From Heterobilharzia americana (lineage: Eukaryota > Platyhelminthes > Trematoda > Strigeidida > Schistosomatidae), in NCBI GenBank assembly GCA_944470555.2, contig OX104134.1, forward strand, positions 8,659,248-8,723,247: 64,000 nt of DNA, written 5' to 3'. Of this stretch, positions 12,312 to 22,920 are shown in pieces (the first letter of the stretch is position 1; each line of letters starts with the position of its first letter). The notes under the pieces were generated by a model. It saw only the letters and a program-made list of their open reading frames with translations, did not search any database and had not been told where the DNA came from. The position numbers and the translations under genes were made by a program.

Positions 12312-14136
12312 CTAGGGAGAAAATAAAAATAATAACTGCACAAATTATCGTTATCATATATTGCATTATTCATATTGTAATAATATTACTTTCATTTTTG
12401 TAGATCAACTATTGTTTTTACAGCATATGAAACATGAGATTTGGCTATCGCCATTCATGTGGCTTGTTTCGGTAACTTTTGACACATTAAAAGGAAATGA
12501 CCAAATACTTGTCGACAGTGTAATCCTCTATTCTGCCAATATCAGAGATTGCAGCTGGTTTAGAAACTGGGAAATGGACATGCGTCGAGCGGGCGAAAAT
12601 GATTGACAAGGGCTTTTAAGAAATATATTTTACCTTCATTCAAAGTCATTGTCAGGACATATCCACAACCTCAAATATACTAAATTCTTATTTGAGATCT
12701 GCAGTTGAACATTTATTTCATTCTCGTAGTCATGGGTGTTAGCTATGAATGCTATGATATCTATTTTCTCAGAATTGGCACCACTCTTCACGATTTAGTG
12801 AGCAGATTTCAGAGAAGGATGCATCAGCCGTAGGTTGTGTAAGGTCTTCTGATTCTTAATATTTACTTCCCAACGTAATCTTACAACATCTTTCAATACT
12901 GAATTAACTCATGCATTATTTTCAACCAGAAATTGAAGCCAATTTTACGATAAGTCAGATGTGATGTGCCATCAACTTCCTAAATGAAGTGATAGCGTGT
13001 TCACAATGCATTAGTTATTTCGAGCTGACCAGCAGTTGAGTGGCTTTCAACACTTATATCTCACTATTTTTATGAAAATATCAGTGCAGTAGATTGTCAT
13101 AGATTAGTGAGTATATTGAGCAAAACAGAAAGCCCATCCACAAATTTGGCGTTGCATAGTTCAAACCTCATTATGCTGTAGAAATCAGGTCTTTTTATCA
13201 GCACAAGTTGTGTAAATGTCTCAGAAGAGAATCATAAAATTATGTTTTACATGTAGCAACTCATTGTGGCCTGAGGGACAAAATGTAAATAAATCTAAGG
13301 TAACAGATATCTAATAGGATTTGAATATATTCTTTGTGTATCGTACTACAATTATGATATTAATGCCCTTGCAAATTCGAGGGAAGTCAACATGTTGCAC
13401 ACATTTGATTGATAAGAGATGTCTGAGTTGTCCGCTGACTCTACAGTCTCTCTAAACTGGTGATGATAAAGGGATCAGTGAAAGAGTGACATCACATATC
13501 ACTACATCACTGTTGCCTGTGGATGATGTATGGGTTGCAGCTAACGGTGGTGTTAATATCTGTATTGGAGTATGTTTACAGTGACACAATTCCACCTTAT
13601 ACGGAAACTCATACTGTGACCTTCTTTCTATAACTCCACTGGTATTACTGCATACAAGTTCTCGTGGTATTCTAACTTAATTTTTAGTAATGAAGAGTAC
13701 TCACAGGCATTTATCTGACACTGACTACTGAAAATCTGTCCTGTTTTTCTGTTAAAATCAACAGAATCTCAATCTGACCCTGAAAGTATGCAGGAAAGAG
13801 TCGTCCAGAATTGGCTAGCATCAGTTTTCACTATTTGTATAATCTACTGAAGTATCTTTGAATTACAAGAGCCTGGCAACTGCAAGTTTCATGCAGTTAT
13901 ATGATGGAATTAAAGGCATTTTACTGAAATGAAATGATCAGCGTGTTCTGTTGTGAGAAAATCACCTAATCTTCAGTGAACACTGATGTTCAATTCTATT
14001 GCCTTATCGCCACTTTAGAAAGCAGTTTAAATCCACAAGCCAAAATGTACAGTTCAAATCACTGCTTGCATATATCTATCTAAGCCAGTATAGTTAACAG
14101 AGAGCTTAAACTAGAACACAGAGATTGTTTACATAC
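12312..14136. other. intron 3 of the glycosyltransferase
   Basis: A/T-rich intron between exons 3 and 4. I see no repeat, RNA gene or exon in it. Confidence 0.5.
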
Positions 14137-14232
14137 CTTGTGAACAGATGAGGGAAGAATATCAGGTAGTAATAATTTCAAAAACGGCTTCGCTCCTGAA
14201 GAATGTTTTGATACGATCCACTGAAGATTATC
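14137..14232 (-). CDS. GT8 glycosyltransferase (LARGE-like), exon 3
   Basis: 32 codons, DNLQWIVSKHSSGAKPFLKL then LLPDILPSSVHK. The acceptor is tgttgtag and the donor AAG|gtatgt, phase 0. It corresponds to the W.P.KHYSG...LMKLVLTKTLP segment of LARGE, just before the DxD strand, where the substrate-binding Lys and Ser-Gly sit. The following residue in the joined protein is the Val that starts the DxD exon. Confidence 0.88.
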
Positions 14233-16199
14233 CTACAACAAGGATTACACACAAAGACAAGTGATATCAGAATACTCACCAATTATTTTGAAGAAAATGA
14301 TACCATAAAATCACTTAGGTAAAACATGCAAAAACTGAAAGTGCAATCATCTTCTCCGACTGCATGATTAACTGGCTGGGAAAATATCTCACTTTCATGA
14401 ACAGGAATTGCACAATATCTCTCTAAAATTATTATTATTATTAAAACGTGCTGTCGTTAGTATTATCAGGTTGCGAGAAGTACAGTGAAGCGAAGTTTTT
14501 AAGAAAGAAGTTCACTAATGTTCTCTGAATGAATCTAAAATACACCAAGCTTGTAAGTGTTAAACTTCTACGATATAACACAAAACTTGGTTAACTCGGC
14601 TTATCACGATAAGAAGGCACATTGATGCCAGTACACACAAAAAATAGCTACACCGTCTGCCTCATCAGATGAGCGGTTTGTTAACCAGAAGAGTTGGGTC
14701 TGACTTAACATTGTTCCTTTCCCTATACACTTTTTCTCATTGCCGAAACCCGTCACTGTGCCGTGTGTCAGCAGCAATAACTCATATGTGTGAATGTCAG
14801 CAAAAACTACTGACCAATTGTTAGGTTTGTGATCAAGAATTGATAGGTTATTTGTGCATTTAGCAAAAAGGGTACATTACAGAAGGTGTAAGCAATGAGA
14901 AGGCCATGCGTCTTCAGAAAGTTCACGAGGTTCAAATCTGCATCTACTACTGTGATCACACATTGGGGAAGTAGTAGTTTTACTGGCCCAAGTAGTTCGA
15001 CCAGTCGAAAAATTGAAGACATTTACTACAGGGTGTACGATGTGATACTTCTGATATTAGCAGATTGAAGTTGGAATAAAGTGACCTAAAATATGCCGGT
15101 CATTCTTGCTGTCTTGTCTCCTAACCACTGTTGGTTAATGTTTTGTGGGAGTAGAACTGCATTTCCTTCAGACAAGTTATCACTTCATACATACTGAGAA
15201 ATCTGCACTTGAATATAATTATGGTTCACAATAAATCAAATATTACCATTCTTTTTTATTATTAACATGTGATCATTAACAAAAGCTATAAGTCTTTCGA
15301 TAATGTTTAACTCGAAGAGGAAGTTTTGTGAAGTGTGGTGTAAACACTTTCAATCTAAGAAAGCTTAAATAAAATTCACAGACTACTTTTCTTATTTTGC
15401 AGAGATTTTAATTTTAAAAAAGGCTTCTAGAAACAAGTGCCAACATGTATGCAGAGTTTAGAAGTTCAGTTCATTCTGCTTACTTCTTGGGATAATTCAA
15501 TGAAGAACAAATTTTGATGTAGTGAAATCATTGAGCTTATAACGAAATTATTAATTACGTCATCGATGGCGAATTTCCTTGGTGATAGATTCCTTTCTAA
15601 GTCAAAGATGTTCAATTTTATCGAATCCATTTGATTAAGAGCATGTCGTCTTAGTGTTTTAGAACTCGGATAAATCTTGTTACAACGTAAAGACTTGCAA
15701 TGTAATTTCGAGTAGCCTGTGTCTTGTATGCACTCATTACTAAATTCCACTGACGTTTTAACTTCGGCGAGTCTAGCATTATATTTCAGAAACTCATTCA
15801 GTGCCTTCAATACAATAGGGTATCCACGCGATTTATGAATGCTGAAAATTCCCATTGTCAACATTAGAAGAAGACATATAAGCGAACAATATTGTTTTCA
15901 GTTAGCTGTCATCAGGGTTTATTTACGCTAATATATATAAATGTTCTCACATTAAACCAATCATGGTGGATTCTTTAGCCGTAGTAACTTGGAGATGCAG
16001 CATGTAACTAGTAGATATCTAGACAGTAATAATAATTATCATTAGTATCTCAATGATGATCAGAGTAATGGAAAGAGCATGGCACTACAAACATTAGACA
16101 AACAATGTAGATCAAAAGTAGGAAGATAAAAGTTACGTGATAATGAAGGGTGAAATGTGTAGTCTAAGCAAATAAACATGTATGGAAGGGGTAGGGGAA
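14233..16199. other. intron 2, proximal part, with an unassigned frame at 15466-15864
   Basis: Intron sequence containing a short TTA-type microsatellite near 14430. A minus-strand frame of 132 codons at 15466-15864 includes HCKSLRCNKIYPSSKTLRRH and looks more protein-like than its surroundings. I do not recognise it, it has no convincing splice sites, and it lies 3' of the PLE in the same orientation. Confidence 0.35.
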
Positions 16200-17220
16200 G
16201 AAAATTGAATTTATCTTTGAAGTCATTTACTATATTTTCTCTGGCCTAGGCAGAGATAAAGGCTGCACAAGCTTCTTCTGTATACAAGGACTAGGCTCGT
16301 TTTTTATAATTTCAATAGCCTCAGCTATATGTAAAATGCGAGTGCAAATTCCATTCGTAAGGTTTTGTGGAATGTGATACAAGAAATTGAACACCCGAAT
16401 AAGGATCTCACGGGATTATTCCCCAACATAATAGGCACCACTATCGATACAGCCTACTCTGTGGACACAATTCTGTGTAGAGGTAAAAGGAATTTTATCT
16501 TTTAAGTGTACGAGAGTATTCCTGAGAGTGTTGATTGTTTTCTAGAAGGTTCTAGTTCAGTGCTGTCTTAAAATTCATCGCAGCTCTTCAGTTACACCCT
16601 GGTGGGATGGCAGAACTATTGTGCCAATCCAGGAATCATCATTTGAATTTCCTCTTGGATCCTTCTACTCATATTTCTGAATCTTTTTAATAAAATTCTT
16701 AGGGTAGTTAATGCAATTTAATACATCTAACATCTTTCTTACTTCCGTTCGACTGTCGGCTTTGTGGCTTTCCTAAGTAAATTCCGAACAAGTGAAAGCT
16801 TAGCACTGACTGGTTGTGCTGAGTTGAAATCAAAGTATCGACTTAAATGTGCTGGTTCACGATAAATCGATAAACTTAGGCTGCCATTTCCATTCCTTTT
16901 AGCTAAACAGTCTAATAATGGTAGTTCACCACTTGCATTTTCATGTTCACATGTGAATTCAATGTACGGAAAATGAGTATTAATTAACTTCGAAAAGGTT
17001 CTGAGACCAGATCTTTTTAAAATTACAAATGTATTATCCATTTATCTGAGTCAAATACGTGGTTTGATGGTGTTAGAAAAGATGATAGACTCAATGTGAA
17101 ACATGACTAGGTTTGCAAGGATAAGAGTCACCGCTTCCACCATTTCTACTGAGACTATATACTTCATCACTAAAACCTAAATGAATATTTTGATAAAACA
17201 TTCCTGAACCAAACAATCAT
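16200..17220 (-). mobile_element. degraded Penelope-like element (RT and GIY-YIG) in intron 2
   Basis: Reading on the minus strand, LILANLVMFHIESIIFS precedes a degenerate catalytic box (stop-MDNTFVIL; the family has YVDDTFVI). Then comes IEFTCEHENASGELPLLDCL, typical of PLE reverse transcriptases just after the catalytic motif. Near 16380-16500 a frame contains CVHRVGCIDSGAYYVGE, the GIY-YIG endonuclease core, and near 16250 PSPCIQKKLVQPLSLPRPE matches the PLE C-terminus. Stops and frameshifts make it a fossil. It has the same orientation as the host gene. Confidence 0.8.
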
Positions 17221-18108
17221 GGCAAACTCTTCATTTTCCAGAAATTCCATTCATACTTGATTAAGATAGTAATGCCTTTTTTAGGGGTGAGAAGTACTTT
17301 TCCATGATGAAAAATTTCACCCATGTGAGTTGATGGTTCGGTTGAATGGAGTTTAAAAAAATTACATATGAACTGAAAACTAACCAATAGCAATGTGAAA
17401 ACTGACCAGTAAGTCGCTATGTACACTCTATCCTTAAGAGTGAAATAACCAATTAGACTTTAGTATTTCAGGAAAAGCTGCCTTTCCAGTAGGAATGGAG
17501 AAACCGAATTGGTTATTTCGATTGTTGCTAGGGTTCGTCTTTAAATTCACTCTTGAAAGTGACTCATAATACAGTTTTCATGACTGAGGGGAAATCCACT
17601 CCTAATCTGCCTCACAGCAAATTAATTTTTGTAAGAGACTAAAAACTGTGCCAGATATACGAAGATACAATGGGTGACCATTGCCTTGTTCTCTTATCCA
17701 AATGATTTGAATACTTTTGTCATGAAACTAACGAGATCAAATGAACCTCTTTTCAAGCGTTTACGGTACAATTTCTCATTTATAAGTTGATGCACTTTGT
17801 AACTTTATTCCGATTACATTTTTTATTCTGTTGAGTTGAGAATAATGACCTACTAAATCCATTGTATGACAATATCAAAGTGTAACTCTGAAGATATCCT
17901 ATATGACACAGTCTTGAAGTAAGGCAGTTATTTCTTTGGGAAACGTCAGGTTTCCTGTTTTTCTTGTAACCAAGTACTTTAAATAGTGCTCAGGGTGAAA
18001 CTCAAACTTCTTCAATCCTAAATATAATGTGAATAACACTGCTATTTAAAAATATATGCCACCTCACACACCTTTTACCATTTTCAAAAACTAATCCACA
18101 AAACTTAC
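17221..18108. other. rest of intron 2
   Basis: A/T-rich sequence up to the donor of exon 2. It probably includes more eroded PLE sequence next to 17220. Nothing else recognised. Confidence 0.4.
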
Positions 18109-18417
18109 CATATGTTTACTACAGTCATAAAAGTGATACTCCAGATCACGTATCTTCCACATATTCATTAAATATGATAAATCACCACTTGATCTATTAT
18201 TGGTCAACAAATGAAGTGTAATTGGATAAACATGTGATGTTCTCTCTTCATATTTTGGACAATTATCAGTGAATCTATCACAAAGATTTGATATGCAACA
18301 ATTTTTTAAATCACATCTAAATCTTTCTTGATTATAGAAGATGGATTTCAGAAGACTATCCAAGTAAAATAGACCTGGTCCTCCGTCGACCAGCAAAGCG
18401 ATATGAATCTTGTCCGC
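18109..18417 (-). CDS. GT8 glycosyltransferase (LARGE-like), exon 2
   Basis: 103 codons starting ADKIHIALLVDGGPGLFYLD. A Cys-rich insert follows (CDLKNCCISNLCDRFTDNC), then PITLHLLTNNRSSGDLSYLM and YHFYDCSKHM. The acceptor is aatcttttag and the donor ATG|gtaagt, phase 0. The start matches the first beta strand of the GT8 fold (LHVAIVCAGYNASRDVVTLV in LARGE), and LHLLTNNRS matches the second strand. The four-Cys insert between them is absent from my recollection of LARGE and may be a fluke-specific, disulphide-bonded luminal loop. It is joined upstream to one of two first exons, both of which end in phase 0. Confidence 0.9.
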
Positions 18418-18577
18418 CTAAAAGATTAAAAGGAAAACAACTTTCTTTGTTACCAATGCTTTTTCCCATCTGAACCATAAGTAATGAAAAATAGGTCATG
18501 AAATATAAGCGTAAACGGCTTCTGATTATATCGTTACCAAGCTTTGTGTTATATATGCATGTACAAAACATATAAAG

Positions 18578-19640
18578 TAGGAATGGTGACTTGTCAGTCG
18601 GTAATGAGGGTGTAGGATGAGAACTACCCAGTAATGGTAATAAAAGTGATAATCCAAGTGGTGACAGAAAAGCTAACATATTTCGTAACCGTAATGGTCA
18701 ACCAAAACTTGAAGAAAACTTTAAGGCCGGTGATGTCACGTCAAGAAGCAAATAGATGAAGTCTGGATCTAAAAGTATGTCAAATATGAAAAAGGTTGTA
18801 CGAAAGGGGAAAAGCGTTCCATCACAAAACATTATGCCTCATACCAGGGCAGCAGTAAGACCTGTTTAGAGGTCCTCCGGACTCATATACGAAGAATGCT
18901 TACTCTGGGCCCCATAACCTCAATCGCACGTTATTACTATTTTCTGTGTGAACCACCATGAACTGAAAGCAACTGAGAAACACGATTTCCAGTTTTTTAA
19001 TTCCTGACCGCATGTATTACCTGTTCTCCGACGGACCATTAAATATGTTATACAGTGATTATTAGGAGGAATGCAGATAAGTAGCTAGATACAAGTTTGC
19101 ATTAGGTGAAGACAGCCTACAGTGTGAAATTGAAAGGCAATATACAGAAGTCAGTTTTTGAAGCAGGATTCATGTATACAACCTACTGAATGAAATTTAA
19201 TTTTCACAGGTACTAGGCTGCGCTCTCCCTCAACAGTTACCTGATAACCATTGGGTTGCTGAACCCAAGGCTAATAGCTTAAATATGTACACTTGTTCAA
19301 CCTGTAGCCTTTTCATTTTTATCAGTGACATAAGCAATAATTTTAGGCTTACCATAAAGTTCTCCGAAACTGACGAAAATCCTGTATTCTGTCCATGAAG
19401 ATCAGGAAAGACTAAATAAAAATAACTTGATATCATCAACATGATGATTAGCAAAATGTAAAAGAATAATTTAATAGTGAGTAAACCTCTTTTGAAATGA
19501 CTGATAATTCTGTTAATTACGTTTTCGAGAGAGTGCTTCTGAGTAGCATCAAAGAATGGCAGCATGGTTAGCAGTTATAACTGCCATAACCATTGGTTTT
19601 GTTTTATATTTCACATTTGCTTACCAATCAAAGTTTTGTA
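18578..19640. repeat. tandem segmental duplication, copy A (contains exon 1a)
   Basis: Copy A starts 1,098 bp before copy B (19676). The first roughly 430 bp are nearly identical between the two, with a few substitutions and single-base indels. The later part, with the first exon, is more diverged. Copy A keeps only the first ~40 bases of the SINE-like element that is complete in copy B, so it lost most of it by deletion. Confidence 0.85.
19353..19565 (-). CDS. GT8 glycosyltransferase, first exon version 1a (signal anchor)
   Basis: 71 codons from ATG (19563-19565) to the donor ATG|gtaagc, phase 0. A short cytosolic tail (MLPFFDATQKHSLENVINRI) precedes a single hydrophobic segment, about residues 29-52 (LLTIKLFFYILLIIMLMISS then YFYL), and a short stem. 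This is the layout of a type II Golgi glycosyltransferase. It is in phase with exon 2. The ATG is the first in the frame and is supported by the parallel exon 1b, which starts and ends at the same codons. Confidence 0.82.
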
Positions 19641-20300
19641 CTAGTATAGAAATGAAACAGTACATTAAAGTGAACTAGGAATGGTGACTTGTCAGTCGGT
19701 AATGAGGGTGTAGGATGAGAACTACCCAGTAATGGTAATAAAAGTGATAATCCAAGTGGTGACAGAAAAAGCTAACATATTTCGTAACCGTAATGGTCAA
19801 CCAAAACTTGAAGAAAACTTTAAGGCTGGTGATGTTACGTCAAGAAGCAAATAGATGAAGTCTGGATCTAAGAGTATGTCAAATATGAAAAAGGTTGTAC
19901 GAAAGGGGAAAAGCGTTCCATCACAAAACATTATGCCTCATACCAGGGCAGCAGTAAGACCTGTTTAGAGGTCCTCCGGACTCATATACGAAGAATGCTT
20001 ACTCTGGGCCCATAACCTCAATCGCACGTTATTACTATTTTCTGTGTGAACCACCATGAACTGAAAGCAACTGAGAAACACGATTTCCAGTTTTTTAATT
20101 CCTGACTACTTGCATTATTTGTTCATTCTAGGATGGAACTCATTCTCCGACGGGCCATTGAATATGTTATACAGTGTTGTAATGACACTTGTAATTTTCC
20201 ATTGCTCTATAGGGGCGAAATGCCTGACCTCTGTTGGGAGATGGGCTCCTATGCGGATGCCTCGATACTGCCGGATATTCGTGATATTATATTAATCTTG

Positions 20301-20365
20301 GTGGCTACCAGAGGAATCCAAGACGAGCGTCTCGTCTGATTTAGGACTCATCAGCTGTATAAGCC
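20301..20365 (-). ncRNA. hammerhead ribozyme-like motif, minus strand
   Basis: On the minus strand CAGCTGATGAGTCC carries the full CUGANGA core half. After a short stem II follows GAGACGC, where the consensus is GAAA, then a CGTC cleavage-site trinucleotide context and TTGGATTCC for stem I. One core base is altered (GAGA), so activity is probably low. Confidence 0.6.
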
Positions 20366-20480
20366 TGCGCCCCAGTGCGGAGTGATGTTTTTCCCACCGA
20401 TGCTGGGACACAGCACCCATCGCCTCAAGCGCCAAAGCGTACTGGGTTAGGGCCTCGGTGTGAACAACATCACACTGGAG

Positions 20481-20545
20481 TGCAGTTATATCCAATTGAC
20501 TAGTCCTAAATAAGACGAAACACGCATCCTGGATCCCTCTGCAGC
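20481..20545 (+). ncRNA. hammerhead ribozyme-like motif, plus strand
   Basis: On the plus strand TTGACTAGTCC stands for CUGANGAGUCC, with two core substitutions. An intact GACGAAAC, a GCATC cleavage context and CTGGATCCCTCTGCAG follow. TGCAG at the start can pair with CTGCA at the end to form stem I. A decayed relative of the minus-strand motif 120 bp away. Confidence 0.55.
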
Positions 20546-21048
20546 CAGATACGAGTTCGCATCAGGTGAAGACAGCCTACAGTGTGAAATTGAAAGGCAA
20601 TATACAGAAGTCAGTTTTTAAAGCAGGATTCATATGTGCAGCCTACTGAATGAAATTTAATTTTCACAGCTACTAGGCCAAGCTCTCTTTGAACAGTTAC
20701 CTGATAACCATCGGGTTACTGAACCCAAAGTTAATGCCTTAAATATGTATGCTTGTTCAGCTTGTGGCTTTTCAGTTTTATTATTTTAAAGATCTCAATA
20801 GTTCATTCAGAAGAAGAATAATATGAGCGAATAGTTGTTTTCAATAACTTCTTCTTCTTCAGTCTCTACAGTTATAAATCCATGAGAATAAGTGAAGTGC
20901 AGTAGCCGAAATAGGGCAAAATATTAATAACCTAACAACTAATTTCAGGATTACCATAAAGTTACAAGCATTCACATTATAGTTGTTACTAATGTCCTGG
21001 AAGTTGACTTTTTAAACACGCTGGGGTTATACTAAAATATATTCTTAC

Positions 21049-21261
21049 CATAAAGTTCTCCAAAATTGACGAAAATTTTGTTTTCTCTTCATGAAGATCA
21101 GTATAGACCAGATAAAAATAACTTGACGTCATCAAGATGATGATCAGCAAGATGCAAACGAATAATTTGACAGTGAGTAGACCTCCTTTTAAAGGACTGA
21201 TAATTCTGTTAATTACGTTTTCGACAGAATGCTCCTGAGAAGATTTAAAGAATGGCAGCAT
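21049..21261 (-). CDS. GT8 glycosyltransferase, alternative first exon version 1b (signal anchor)
   Basis: 71 codons from ATG (21259-21261) to the donor ATG|gtaaga, phase 0. It has exactly the same length as exon 1a and matches it at 50 of 71 residues by my count (MLPFFKSSQEHSVENVINRI; LLTVKLFVCILLIIILMTSS). The hydrophobic anchor and the terminal LENFM are kept. Differences concentrate in the cytosolic tail and stem. Either exon splices in frame to exon 2. Confidence 0.78.
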
Positions 21262-21454
21262 GGTTGACAGTTATGGCTACCATAACTGTTGGTTTTGTTT
21301 TATATTTCACACTTGCTAACCAATTAACCCTCAACACAACCACTTGAAAACAGCTTATAATTCTCTCGATTGCTATTGGTTCACTCTAAACTACTGTTTC
21401 ATTTCTATACTAAAACAAAACTTTGATTGGTAAGCAAGTGTGAAATATAGAAAA

Positions 21455-22920
21455 AAACCAGTGTTCCTATACTTGATGCACTTAATATTGTAAAAAGTTC
21501 ACTTGTTGACGATCAAGTATTCCCAAATGGACGTCCATTATCAACAGAAGACATTATTAAGTGTTTAAAATTATGTTTAGAATCAACATATTTTACTTTC
21601 AGGGACAAGTTATACCGTGAAACTAATGGCATTACGATGGGCTCCCCGACATCTTTGATTGTGGCCAGTTTATATATCAAAGCATTTGGAGAAAGAGCTT
21701 TAAATAGTTTTCACTGTCAACCTAAACTTCGGTATAGATATGTAGATGATTCTACTGTGATCATCAAGAAAACAGAACTTGAAAGCTTTTTACAACATTT
21801 AAACTTGATATAAAATTTCATAAAATTTACGAATGAAACCGAATTGACTGCAGGAACTTCGAATCTTCTAGACTGTTTTATTCAAAGAACGTCTGAAGAG
21901 AAGTTTAAAATTAGAATTTATAGAAAACCTACTCATTCTGATAAACATCTAAATCTTCAATCCGACCATCCAATGAACGTGAAAACGACAGTAACTTTGA
22001 ACCTTTTGAATAGGGCTGATAATATTGTGACAGATCTGGAGGATAAAGAAAAGGAAACTTCCAAAATAAAACAAGTATAAAAAGAAAATGACTATCCAAA
22101 GTCTATTATCAAGAAGAATGACAATAAGCGAACAGATACGGAAAGTAAGACTCAGAAGTTGTGGATATCAACAATGGTAATTCCATACAGGAAAGGTACT
22201 TGAGAATAATGGCAAAGAGTTTGTGCTAAATATGGTATTAAGGTATATTTCAAACCATGAAACTCCTTGAGGAAAGCCTCAGTCAAAGTGAAAGATATGA
22301 CTCCAAAGATGACACAAAACAACTGTGTGTATACACTAAAATGTACAGAATCTGAAGCGAATTATATTGGTGAAAGTTGTAGACAGCTGAAAGGTAGAAT
22401 GAATGAACATAGATTATGTAGCAAAGATCCACCGAAGAATGAAGTGGAGTTGAAAAGTTTGCAAAAGGGGTCAGCAATAGTAACGCACGCCATTGAAAGT
22501 AGGCACAGAATTGATGTTGACAGTAGTTCCATATTAGATTTGTTTATCTGATATAAAGTGCACAGTGATACAGTATTATTTAATTGATTACGTTTCGAGC
22601 ATAAATTATTGCTCATAATCATATCAATGTGATTTATGCTCGAAAAGTAATCAATTAAATAATACTGTATCACTGTGCGCTTTATATCAAATAAATAAAT
22701 CTAATATGGAACTACATTATACCACAGTGCCCAAGTTTTTCACTTATATTGATGTTGACAGTGTTGGCATATTAGGGAAGTGTTTCCATTCACATAAACA
22801 AAGATTGACCTGAGAAGCCCTGCATATTTTAACGTCAACAAATGCTTTAAACAGAAAGGAAGGAATAGATTTGTCCACTATCTAGCAGAATTTCATCCGA
22901 AAAAAATATTAAAAAGGTTG
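21455..22920 (+). mobile_element. Penelope-like element, RT plus GIY-YIG, interrupted by an insertion
   Basis: The plus strand encodes VPILDALNIVKSSLVDDQVF, then NGITMGSPTSLIVASLYIKA, an intact catalytic box YRYVDDSTVIIKK (near 21740), LLDCFIQRTSEEKFKIRIYR and the C-terminal GIY-YIG domain (CVYTLKCTESEANYIGESCR near 22320). One stop interrupts the RT after the catalytic box, at the codon following LNLI. The frame is broken at the IDVDS codons by a 223-bp insertion and resumes as VGILGKCFHSHKQRL at about 22763. It lies just upstream of the glycosyltransferase first exons, in the opposite orientation. Confidence 0.85.
22525..22747. mobile_element. 223-bp retro-insertion with 15-bp target-site duplication and inverted 5' half
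   Basis: The 15-mer ATTGATGTTGACAGT flanks the insert on both sides (22510-22524 and 22748-22762). The first ~105 bases are the reverse complement of the following part, giving a long hairpin (GAGCATAAA and AATAATACTGTATCACTGTG arms). The second part ends in CACAGTGCCCAAGTTTTTCA. Single-orientation copies near 30060 and 30270 show that the hairpin is an inverted 5' end and not the element's normal form. Confidence 0.8.

Larger units (their letters stand above)
20140..20560. mobile_element. SINE-like element of the hammerhead-bearing (Sm-alpha-like) type
   Basis: G/C-richer block with sharp borders inside A/T-rich intron DNA. It holds a central segment beginning GCGCCCCAGTGCGGAGTGAT, flanked by two hammerhead-like motifs in opposite orientations. 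I recognise this as the sort of short interspersed element that carries hammerhead ribozymes in schistosomes (the Sm-alpha family is the established example). Exact family membership was not tested. Confidence 0.6.
19676..21327. repeat. tandem segmental duplication, copy B (contains exon 1b and a SINE-like insertion)
   Basis: Homologous to 18578-19640 but longer. It carries the hammerhead-bearing element (about 20140-20560) and about 200 bp of extra A/T-rich sequence between 20780 and 21040. Confidence 0.85.

Noticed and set aside
18356..18679. Minus-strand frame starting with a signal-peptide-like MLAFLSPLGLSLLLPLLGSS upstream of exon 2
   Set aside because: It lies in duplicated non-coding sequence, its donors are in the wrong phase for exon 2, and exons 1a/1b supply a better anchored start.
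21290..21455. Short inverted match (TATTTCACACTTGCT against AGCAAGTGTGAAATATAG) upstream of exon 1b
   Set aside because: Only about 28 bp and imperfect. It may be a small duplicated promoter piece, but nothing further supports a feature.
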